From Hemileia vastatrix (Eukaryota > Basidiomycota > Pucciniomycetes > Pucciniales > Zaghouaniaceae), in the NCBI GenBank assembly GCA_030280995.1, contig JASXTE010000001.1, forward strand, positions 22,391,106 through 22,455,105: a stretch of DNA of 64,000 nucleotides, given 5' to 3'. Numbering within the stretch: the stretch's first letter is position 1; each line of letters opens with the position of its first letter. The notes beneath the pieces were generated by a model. It ran no database searches. It saw nothing but the letters and a program-made list of their open reading frames with translations, and was not told the DNA's origin. The position numbers were made by a program, and so were the translations under genes. Shown one piece after another: positions 24,147 to 33,970 of this stretch.

Positions 24147-25300
24147 GAAAGGCTCATTTTTACATTGCTAAAGGTAATTTAAAAGGAGTTTTAGGCGGGC
24201 CATTCTTGATGTATTTCCAGGAAAAAATTGGCTATCAATTTGACATAAGGATTTGTTTGGAGTTAACTGGTGAAGATGAGAGAAGGCTTCTCATGAGGTT
24301 ATCATCTCCTGGAGATGATGGTTGGGAAACCAGACCTGGTATTTCATCCATGTGTCAATGCATGGATTGTTGTAGGAGGAGAAAAAAAGTGGGTGCTGCC
24401 TCTGGATTTTTGGAGTGTGCCACAGGCTTTAGAGAGAGTCTGTCTTTTTTAGAATGATGAGGGCTGATCACCCAAGTGCTAGAACCTCTCCCCAAGGTGA
24501 GGAAATCCCAGGTTGCAGTAGGTCAGCTTCCTTGGAGATATACCATGTGGATTTTCAACTTTCTCTTTTTAATGTTTCTCTTATTTGCAAGTATTCTTCA
24601 AGTTTTTTATCAAATCTCTTTTCTTTTCCAAGATTTTCAATTAATTTTAATTTAAGCTCAAAAAGGAAGATGGTTTATATATCTTTATTGAAAGATATGT
24701 GGAAAAGCTTTGGAGTGGTGAGATTGGGGTCTAAAAGTAAGTCCTCCAAATTGTGCACCACTAGGGTTTCTTCTACACCTTTCAAAAACATTACCTTGGC
24801 CATGTCTGTGTGCATTGGGGAAACCCCTGGTTATTTTTGTAAGCAAGAATAAAACCCATGACAAGAAAATAAAAATTTCAAGATAATTCAAGAAAATCAA
24901 GAAAAAAATCTGAAGATAATGAAGAAGAAAGACAAAAATTATTTTTGTGAAGATCATTAAGATCTTGTTTTGGGCCTCCAGCAAGAGGTTAAATTGCCCA
25001 AATTTTTGAAGAATGAAGATAAGAAAGATCTAGTTTCGGACCTCCTGCATGAGGATAAACTGCACAGTAGTAGAAAATGTGATTCTAAAGATGAATCAAG
25101 ATTTGAAGATTTGGTAGATGGAAGTGAAGATGAAGATGTGAGATTGCAGAAAAGCTTTGGAGTGGTGAGATTGGGGAGTAAAAGTAAGTCCTTCCCATTG
25201 TGCACCGCTAGGGTTCCTTCTACACCTTTCAAAAACATTGCCTTGGCCACACATGTGAGAAAGGGGGAAACCCTTTGTTTTTTTCCAGGTCTGGTGAAGA
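24147..25300 (+). pseudogene. Ty3 copy B protease/RT linker with an internal duplication
   Basis: The protease frame resumes at 24147 and ends at 24457 (ESLSFLE, stop). 24454-24852 is a further frame (MMRADHPSARTSPQGEE) also seen in copy A. A unit beginning AAAGCTTTGGAGTGGTGAG occurs at 24704 and again at 25151, 447 bp apart and diverged. Copy A has only one unit and joins directly into the sequence after the second, so A looks like the product of a deletion between units. Confidence 0.65.
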
Positions 25301-26577
25301 ATATGTCCTGAAGATCCCTCAAGTTAATGGTAGAGCCACAAAGTACAAGAAGGTGTTGCAGAAGATTAGGCCTGTCAATGAGCCTATGCCTGTAGGATTT
25401 AATCCTCCGCTGAAGAGACCTCCATTGTCAAGAGATCCGTACTGTACTCCTCTAGTGAAGAATCCTCCTGATTTTGAGGAAACTGCTAGAGTGACAATGG
25501 AAAGGTTGAAGGTTGTTAACTTGGTCCTGATGGTTGGTTATCTGAGGAGGAAAAGAAATTGTTGTTGAATGTTATTGTGCTAAGGGAGATGGCGATGGCA
25601 TTTGTTGAAGAGGAAAGGGGTGTTTTTAAACACTCTTATGGGGAACCTTACTTGATTACTGTGGTTTGTCATGAACCTTGGCAAATCAAACCTATTCCAA
25701 TTCTTGCTGCTATACGTGATGATTTTGTAGAGATTGTTAGGGAAAGAGTCAGGACTAGATTGTATGAACAATGAACTTCCAGTTACAGAAGTCCAGTGTT
25801 CTGTGTTAAAAAGCAGAATGGAAAACTCAGGGTGGTTCATGATCTTATATCCTTGAATAGAGTTACTATCAAGGATGCAGGGATGCAACAAGTGCTGAAG
25901 ACTTTGTAGAAGCCTTTGCTGGAAGGGTGTGTTATGGTTTGTGTGATGTTATGGGTGGCTATTATAAAAGGAAACTTCACACTGATTCACAGCCACTCAT
26001 AACATTTGAGACCCCTCTGGGGAGATTTCAGCTCACTAGGTTGCCTCAAGGAGCAACTAATTCAGTAGCAGTTTATCAAGCACAAATGTCTTGGATTTTA
26101 CAGGATGAGGTACTTACTCATGCTGGTATTTTTATTGATGACAGTGGAATTAAAGGACCCTCCACTGATTATGGAAATGAAGTGCTGAAAAAAAACTTAG
26201 GTATAAGGAGGTTTGTTTGGGAATATGCAATTACTCTAGAGAGAGTACTGTTTAGAATTGAAGAGGCTGGTTTGACCATTTTTGGGTCAAAGTTTTGTTG
26301 TTGTGTTCCGGTTCAGGAAATTCTGGGGCACGTGGTGTGTAAAGAAGGGAGGATTATGGCAAAGTAGAAGGTTAATAAAATTCAGTCATGGCAAAGTCCT
26401 AAAAATACTACTGAAGTCAGAGGATTTTTGGGAGTTTGCATGTATGTCAGGATTTTCATTAAAGATTTTTCTTTGTTGGATTCACCTTTAAGGAGGTTGA
26501 CCAGAAAAGATGCAGAGTGGGAATGGACTGAAGAGTGTGAAGAGGCTTTTCAGAAGTTGAAGAAAGTGGTGGGTTAA
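25301..26577 (+). pseudogene. Ty3 copy B reverse transcriptase, decayed
   Basis: RT motifs are visible in order: SPVFCVKKQNGKLRVVHDL (about 25790-25850), CYGLCDVMGGYY (25927 on), LPQGATNSVAVYQ (about 26040) and the catalytic GIFIDD (about 26125-26142). A frameshift near 25885 and a TAG at 26365-26367 are identical in copy A. After 26574 there is an insertion of about 85 bp with TTAA at both edges, absent from A. Confidence 0.85.
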
Positions 26578-26684
26578 TGTTTACTCTTATTGTTAGTGTA
26601 TTCAGTAGGGTTGAGAGGGAGTGAATTTGCTCTTGTAAGGTGTTTTTGGACTTCTTTATTAACTAAGATATAATCCTTCACAAG

Positions 26685-27160
26685 TTGGATTATGGTAGAG
26701 AAGCTGGGAAACTTTATTTCACGGTGGACTCAAGTTATATTGCTGCTGGTGCTGTTTTGTCTCAGGAAGATAAAACTGGGAAGGATAGGCCAGTAAGGTA
26801 TGAGTCTGTGGTTTTTAATGATTTGGAATCTAGGTATTCTCAGCCAAAGTTGGAGTTCTGCGGTGTAGCAAAGACCATAAAGAAGCTAAAAATTGTTTTG
26901 TGGGGGCAGCATTTTGAGCTGCAGGTGCATGCTAAATCTCTTGTTCAAATTTTCAACACACCTAGTCTGCCAAATGCTCCAATGACTAGGTGGGTGGCGT
27001 TTATTCAACATTTTTCTTTTGACCTGGTGCATAAGCCAGGTAAAACTTTTACAATGCCAGATGGATTGTCAAGCAGACCCCCCACAGATGAAGATTCTGA
27101 TCCTGAAGAGTTTGACAAAGATTTCCCAGTTTTTAGAGCCAGCACAAAGGGTGCTTAATA
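26685..27160 (+). pseudogene. Ty3 copy B RNase H domain
   Basis: It has an open frame of 157 codons with TVDSSYIAAGAVLSQ (first catalytic Asp region), the central SRYSQPKLEFCGV segment (Glu) and the tail MPDGLSSRP. It matches copy A at 3930-4400. The role is to remove template RNA in reverse transcription. It is separated by stops from RT and integrase. Confidence 0.8.
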
Positions 27161-28763
27161 TTTTTCTCTCCTCCCCCATGAGGCTAAACTGGATGATTGT
27201 TCTGTCCTCCGTCAAGAGGATAAACTGGATGTTTCTGATCTTGATTCTGGTGATCAGGATGTTTTTGTTGATGAAGATGGGGCTGTTGTTTGGTATGGCT
27301 CAAATCTGGAGAATGTTGTGTTTGTCAGTGAACTGGATTCTCATAGGATTCAGTGGAGAGAAACAGATTTATCAAAGTTTAGAGATTGGTGTCCTGGATG
27401 GGCTGGTCGGGTGGCTCATGTGTACACTGGTGACTTTGAGGATAGGGTTGTACCCTTGGATTTTGTGTTGTTGGATTTTGAAGATGAAAATTGGGGTCAG
27501 ACTGGGTTTTATTTTATTTTGGTTGAATATCTGTTGACCTTGGAGAGGCCAGATATTTGTGATGATAATATTTGGTTGAAAATCAAGAAGAAAAGTCCTG
27601 GATTCAATGTGTCAGGAAGAAGGTTGATGAGGAGAAGGCATCCAAATCCTCAAGTTGTGGTGACTCAGAAGAAGGGTAAAGAGTTGGTGTTGAAGTCTTT
27701 GCATGAAGACCTTGGTCATAGAGGCTTTGGGGAGACTTACAGAAGAGTAGCAGACAGATTTTGGTGGCCAGGTATGAAGTTGGCTGTGCAGTGATGGGTT
27801 CAATCTTGTGAATAGTTCCAAAGAAGAAGTCACTTGAAACCTAAAGAGGTTGGCCGTGCTACTGGTGAATCAAATGTGTTTGGAAGAGTCAGTTTGGATG
27901 CTGTCCATATTAAATAGGGCAGGTATAAATACTTGATTATTGCCAGGGATGATTTGTCTGGTTGGGTGGAGGAAGCGCCTCTGGTTAATTTGACTGCCAA
28001 AAATGTGGCAGAGTTTTTGAAGAATGAATGAGTATTTAGATATGGTTTAATGAAGTTGGTGACTGTTGAAAGAGGGCCAGAGTTTAGAGCTGAATTAAAA
28101 GAAGCTGTGGCATGTATTGGTTCTAAAGTCAGGGAGGCTATGCCTTATTATCCTGAAGCTGAAGGAATGGTTGAAAGAGGCCATCAAGTTATCAAGAATT
28201 CTTTGGTGAAGATTTGCAGAGATAGTTCTGAAAAATGGAGACATTATTTACGCTTGTTTTTATTTGCTGATAGAGACACTATAAAAAGGACAACTGGCTA
28301 TTCTCCATATGAATTGATTTTTTGTCAGAAGGCTGTTCTACCAGTGGATTTGGAAGCTGTCTCTTATCTTGGAATTGACTGGGATGATGTGTGCTCAACA
28401 TAAGATTTGCTCTGTGCCAGGATGCAACAGTTAGAATGTAAAGAGGAATGTCAAGAGAAGGCATACTCTAGGATGATAAAGATAAGAAATCAATCAGTAA
28501 GATACTGGGACAAGAAGTTGGCTCATAGACTCAGGAATCCCTTGAAACCTGTTTGTTTGGTTTTGGTGTGTGATAGAAGTTTGGAGAGTCAGTGGGGAGA
28601 AATGTTTGCTGAAAGATGGAATGGACCTTACAGAGTCAGATCTAAAGTTTCTGGAGGTTCTTATGTTTTGGAAGAGTTGGATGGTGCAGTCCTGAAGAAG
28701 AGGGTGGCTGTGGATCAAGTGAAGAGTTTTTACCCTAGAGGTACAAGAAGTGAAGAAGATTGA
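27161..28763 (+). pseudogene. Ty3 copy B integrase, decayed
   Basis: The zinc-binding part HEDLGHRGFGETYRR (about 27700) keeps the His pair. The Cys pair is damaged: a TGA at 27792-27794 and a TAG at 27813-27815, with Phe for the last Cys. Another TAG lies at 27915-27917. All three stops are also in copy A. The core has ARDDLSGW (Asp) and EAEGMVERGHQVIKN (Glu), but the second Asp is Glu (TVERGPEF). The C-terminal frame 28407-28763 has WNGPYRV (GPY/F module) and ends without a chromodomain. Confidence 0.85.
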
Positions 28764-30002
28764 CTCCGCAATGAGGATAAACTACAGACCATTCTTTAAT
28801 TTTAGATTTTTTTTCTGGTGATGCTGTGAATTTGTTTGTTGGAATTTCTTTGTTAGAGGGTACCCATGGGCAGGGTCTCTAGATTTTGCCTTGGAAAGTG
28901 TGGGGGTAACTGATGGGCTGGCTGCTCTAACAACAGTTACCCCATATTGTCTGTTTCCAACCCCTTCTCTTAATTTGGTTGAACCCTCATATTGGTTTTC
29001 TTCACAGTTTTTAGTCCTCTATGGCTTTCAACTGGAAATTCTTTTGGTCTTCAAGAGCTGGACCCTTCACACTTATTTATTTTGGTTTTCTGTGTTGGAT
29101 GTTGTGTTTTGTTTGAAGGTACCCAGTGGGGGCTTCTAGATTTTATTTTGGCAAGTGAGGGGGTAACTGATGAGCTGGCTGCTCTGTAGAACAGTTACCC
29201 CATAATTTCTGTTTCAAGTATTTTGTTTGTCCTAGTTGAATCCTAGTTCTGATTTTTGTTATTCAGGTTTAGTCCACTATGACTTTAAACTGGCTTTGGA
29301 CGGGTTCTTTGTTTCCTTGGAGTGGCAGTGGATCACTGGTGGTCTCTTATTTTTTTTACTTATTGAAGGGAGCCCACCCAGTGATCATTTCCTTGGATTG
29401 TACTTTTACTTTTCTTTTCTTCTGAATGCTGTGTTTATGGTTGTGTTAGCTAGTAGTTTTAGATTATTTTCTTTTTTCTCTTTTTTTCTTTTTATTTTTT
29501 TATGGGGGTTATTAGGATTTAAAGAGGAAAAATCACAAAAAATTATGGTGTTACCACATCAGGGTCACCTGGATGAGGGCAAGCATTGGTTGGGAAAGCC
29601 TCATCAATTGGCCAGGCAATGCTATTTTCTTTTTTCTTTATTTCATTTATTTCTGTGTTTAATTTTTTATTATTTTCTTTTAATTTCTAATTTTTTATCA
29701 TTAATAATTTAAAAGTATTTAATGGTGTATCTACATCAAGGTGCACTTGGATGTGGGTAAGGTATCAGGGGATCAGCTCATCAATTGGCTGGGGAATACC
29801 ATTTTTAATAATTATTCATTTCATATTATTTTGTTTCTTTCATCTTAATTTCATTTTCAAATTATTTAGTATGTTAGTAGTTTAGTAGTTAAAATAAAAA
29901 AATAAAAAAAAATTAAAATAAAAATAAAAATAAAATAAAATAAACTTTTATATATCTGTTAGCTGTTATTATTTTCTAGTTAGTAATTTTGTTTAAAATC
30001 AT
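28764..30002. repeat. Noncoding 3' region of copy B with diverged modules
   Basis: There is no credible gene. It holds two copies of a module with GTAACTGATGAGCTGGCTGC (about 28908 and 29162; a third is at about 31900), two dyads of the type AGTCC...TTTAAACTGG (29004 and 29270), two diverged modules with CATCAATTGGC (about 29560-29640 and 29725-29815), and an AAAAT/AAATA simple repeat (29890-29945). It mirrors 1074-2289 of copy A. Confidence 0.6.
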
Positions 30003-31519
30003 TTATTTAATGATGCGATGAAGAAGCCTCTGGCAATTGGTCCGGATGGTTATGGCATTTTTTTTCCTGTTCGGATTAGAGGAAGAACTGTGTTCCTTGT
30101 GTTGCAGGTGGCTGGAGAAAGTATACGGGTTATAATGGTCTGGTACTGGGTTGGAAGGGAAATTTTGGAAAGAAGAAGAAGAAGTATGAATGGAGTGCTG
30201 GAAAGTGTGCTTGATAATTTGTGACATCTTCCAGTGGTCATCAAGGAGTTGTTTTCTTAGATTCTTCTCAAAATCATTCAATGGACCATGAAGAGCAAAG
30301 GCTTTAAGCATGTTTGAACACATCATGCTAAGGTGTTGCTTCATATCAGCGTAATCCAGCGTCAAGGTAGTTTCTAGGGGTTGGCCAGTTCCAAATGCAG
30401 TTTCAGGAGGTGGGGTTCCAACTAAAACCTGAAGAATTTGTTCAATAAATATTCTCTGTTGAAGAAATTTTATTTTTTTAATTTATTTTGGTACTTACTT
30501 ATTGGGAGATCTTCAAATTTGTATGCAGCTGGAATAAGGACAGCTGAAGAGTGATGAATAGGTATAGTAGGAGGGTCCACCAGATGGAGGTATGGATTTT
30601 CTGGGTAACTTTCTGAATGGTGTTGAGAAGATGAAGGAGAAGAAAGAGGTTCCTGGGCTCTGGTTGCAGCAGCAGGACTGTTGTTGTTGTCAGTATTTAT
30701 ATTTTTGCTTGGTGCAGGTTTACTAGATGCTGGCGGAGGAGTGCCAGTTTGATTGTGGGAAGTACCAGGAGATGGTGATCTGGTGGCTGATTGGGATCTG
30801 CTGGATGAAGATTCAGAAGAATAAGTGGCAGCCAGAGGAGAGGTGAAGTTGTTTTCTCCTGAAGCAACAGGAGTTTTTTGTTTAGAAGCGGTGTTGGCTG
30901 TTTTGGTGTTAATAGAAGAAGAAATTGCGGAGTTGCGCATTTCTCTGGGAGCATTAGGAGGTTGTGGTGTTGGGTTATTGGTTTTGGATGGAAGAATTTG
31001 GTTGTTTTTTGGCTGAATTTGGATGTTCTGGGCCTGATTTTTGTTTTCTGATGATGCGTGCAGGCTGCCTGACAATGGGATAGCCACCTTGACACGGTCT
31101 AGCAGCCTAGGAGCTGATTTTGCCTCTATTTTTGATGAAGTTGATGAGAAGAAAGCAGATTCTTGGGATGATAAATCTGGTCTTTGGGGCTTTGATTTGG
31201 GAGTAGAGCGTTGTGATCTTCTGGAAGGAGCAGAAGACAAGGAGGAAAAAGCAGGTCCATACTCTGGTGACCTGGTAGGTGATCTGGATATATATTTATG
31301 TGAAGGTGAAATTGCAGGTATTGGGTAGTTGGGATCTCTGTCACACTTTTTCTTTTTGGAGTTGCAGGAATAACAGGCCCTGTTATAGAGCCTGGCCTGA
31401 GGAGTAGTAAGAGTGAAAGTGAAAGGTCTGCAAATGTGGATGCACTGTTTTCAAGCATAGTCTTTTGGAGCAGTGAAGCAGGAAAGGTCCAATGGGTTAA
31501 ATTTAGGTGATCCAGCCAT
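30003..31519 (-). CDS. Antisense spliced Ser/Pro-rich gene of Ty3 copy B
   Basis: It reads against gag-pol. The start is the ATG at 31519 (MAGSPKFNPLDLSC). Exon 1 is 31519-30499, the intron 30498-30422 (GTAAGT to TTTTAG, 77 bp) and exon 2 30421-30003, giving about 479 codons in a single frame except for one TGA at 31451-31453. Residues about 47-57 read ACYSCNSKKKKC, a CX2CX6C half of a zinc-cluster motif. A long Ser/Pro/Thr/Asn-rich region follows and then the conserved LTLDYADMKQHLSMMC block in exon 2. The same gene with the same intron is in copy A. The function is unknown. A nuclear or RNA-binding role is only a guess from composition. Confidence 0.6.
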
Positions 31520-31663
31520 AACCTGTGAAGGAGCAATAGTGGGAAGAAAAGAGATAAATTAACAGATTTATCAGTGATGTGTAGATGTGTAGAAAGAGTG
31601 GAATTTCAGAAGGTTGGCAGTGGTGCTTTGTGCATGGAGGCAGCGCCGCCCTTGCTATGCATC

Positions 31664-32126
31664 AGTCCTTCAAGACGTTAAACTGAAAAGTGCAAGTTGT
31701 CTGTCAAGACTTTAAGCTGAACTCTGGAAAGTCCGTCAAGACTTTAAACTGAACACTGGTACAGTCCCCCAAGATTATAAACTGAGGAGGTACAAATGGT
31801 TGAGTCCTTCAGGACTATAAACTGATAATGGGAGTTGGTGTGATTCTGGAAGAGGGAATCCAAGGTAAAGTCTCTGAATTTTTTTAAGGCAAGTGTGGGG
31901 GTAACTGATGAGCTGGCTGCTCTGTAGAAAAGTTACCCCAGAATGTTAGTTTGTTTCTTTGGGTCTTAAATGTTTTGATCTCTGGTTCTGTCTTTTTAAT
32001 TTAGGTTTTTAGTCCCCCAAGACTATAAACTGAGGGTTTTTGAGTCCCCCAAGACTATAAAATGAGGGCTGTTTGTCCCCCAAGACTTAAAACTGAGGAT
32101 TAGTCCCCCAAGGCTGTAAACTGAGG
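31664..32126 (+). repeat. Array of about nine short dyad repeats in copy B
   Basis: Imperfect units of about 25 bp follow AGTCCCCCAAGACTATAAACTGA with variable spacing: about 31664, 31698, 31728, 31762, 31802, 32011, 32042, 32071 and 32101. Each has AGTC and GACT arms around a short CCCCAA-like loop. Two more lie upstream at 29004 and 29270. The GTAACTGATGAGCTGGC module sits inside the array (about 31900). It lies between the two antisense coding stretches. Confidence 0.7.
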
Positions 32127-32203
32127 AACTTATTTTTATGATGATTGGCTACATTCAGGAAGTCTGGAGAGCTCAAGAATTTTTTTATTTCTAAGTCAAG
32201 AGA

Positions 32204-32790
32204 TTAATCAAGAGTAGGAGGCAGAAGGAAATCAAGGGATGAGACAAAATGTTCAGCATTAGCTTTGAATTGGTGTATGAGGTCCTTCCTTTTCTCAAGA
32301 TCCTGTGGGTTCCTAGCAGGAGTGGATTGGAAATAGTTTAATAAGAGATGCTTCTGTTGAGAAGAATGTTTTTGAAATTTGACCTTAATGGTGGGAAATG
32401 GGTTAGGTGGGGGTGTTTTAATGGTTCCTACATTGTCATCATTTCTGTCAAGAGGAAAATAAACTGGAACTTGGTCAGATTGGAGTTCAGTATGAAGAAA
32501 TTTTGTGTTTACCATCAGATGGACCAGGGATAATAGAAGTAGTGGTGGTAGTAGTGTGGACACTCTTTTTTGGAGGGTGTAATTTGTGGACTAATCTGGG
32601 GATCAGGATGGAAGTCCTGGATCTCTTGGTACTAGTGGAAGGTGGAGAAGGTTGTGGAGAAGGTGAAGAAGTTGCAGAGGAGAATGGACCAGGTCTGAAG
32701 CAAGTCTTTTTTCTAGAGTGGAAAGCATCACAGGAGGTTCTGTAGGGATGAGCTGGTGGTGAGATGGAGCAGATGAGATTATTGTCAATG
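32204..32790 (-). CDS. Second antisense coding stretch of copy B, possible two-exon gene
   Basis: An upstream frame rich in Ser, Pro and Thr (about 32745-32515, with SPSPQPSPPSTSTKRSRTS) could be spliced through a GT near 32510 and a TTCCAG acceptor near 32470 to a frame ending at 32204 that holds FPLDRNDDN and a Lys/Gln-rich tail. The start and splice sites are uncertain. It lies just upstream of the purine tract and 3' LTR of B and reads away from the LTR. No copy-A counterpart is in the window to test it. Confidence 0.35.
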
Positions 32791-32880
32791 CAGTATTGTC
32801 AGGGACCCATGTCAGAAGCAGATTTGGAAAGAAAGCTGAATATGGTAATTGTTGTATAGGAGAATGTGGAATTTCTCTAC

Positions 32881-32891
32881 TGGAGGGAGGA
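32881..32891 (+). other. Polypurine tract of Ty3 copy B
   Basis: The tract TGGAGGGAGGA directly precedes the TGTGG start of the 3' LTR. This is the position and composition of a plus-strand primer. Confidence 0.65.
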
Positions 32892-33966
32892 TGTGGTCTT
32901 CCAACATTGGCGGAGCCCTTTGTTGGTTTACTTGGTGGTATTTTGGTATGCCTTAAATGGAATTGTTCAAATAATTGGGTATTTTTCCGGAATTACGCAG
33001 CAAATATTGGGACTATGTGAATCTTGAGGCTTCCTTTGGATAGCCCTGGTTTTTATCTATATTTTATGTCTAGAGGACATTTTTCATAGCATATGTATTT
33101 GGGGGATAATTTCTCACTTTTCATTTTTAAAAGATTGCTGTTGATTTTTGTTTTTTGTGTTTTATGGGCTAACCTTAAGTCTTAGGGTTAAGTTCTTAGT
33201 GCCATTGGAAAGAGTAGAATTTTCTCTATATTTAATGTCACAATGTTGTTGTAGTGTAATTATGTGTTGTAAGGGTTTTGGTAGTTGTAGGTGAATTTTC
33301 TAAGTAATTTGGGTGTTTTTGGTGGTCAGGCCGCCTCAGGCAGGCTTTTCAGTCCCGGGCGAACTGCCCGCCTCAATGCTAGAGGGCTGGAAGCGCTTCT
33401 AGGGAGGTTTTATGCAATTTAGTGGTCAGGAACGCCAGATTTGCAGGTGTGCATGGGCTCTTGATTAGTAGTCTGTGCGTATATAGTGAAAAAGAGAGTT
33501 TGGGGCAACCTTAATTATCATTCAACCATCTGGCGGTGATATCCTTGTTTCTCACTCAGTTTTCACTGTTTGCCAGCCACAATTTGGCTGTGTTTTTGTT
33601 GCAAGTAAGTTCTTCATTTAACTTAGCTTAGCAACTGTTTTCTCTGTTATAGTCTTGCAAGCTATAGCAAGTATCATCGCTGTCTCTGGTGTGGATTTGA
33701 AACCTACATCAAGTATCATTGCTTTCTCTGGTGTGGACATTAGTCTACATTTCAGATCTTTGGTGTGGTAGTCTGTCTGGAGACTAATTTCTTGACTGAT
33801 CAAGCAGTCAAGTGTGTTTGGAAAAGGGTCTTTGTGGTAACAGGAACCAATTTACTGTAACAGGTAAATCTCAATCTATTTTTCTATAGGGACATGGGTT
33901 TCTCTTCTGTTTTTACTCCAACTCCCTTGGTCAAGGCCTATAGCTAGTACTTTAGGATTGTCTACA
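32892..33966 (+). repeat. 3' LTR of Ty3 copy B
   Basis: 1075 bp, TGTGGTCTTCC to TCTACA, followed by the ACAT duplication (33967-33970). It matches the 5' LTR with scattered differences and small deletions. Confidence 0.88.
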
Positions 33967-33970
33967 ACAT

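Noticed and set aside
30825..31328. Plus-strand ORFs in the 3' region of copy B
   Set aside because: They are mirror frames of the antisense Ser/Pro-rich gene.
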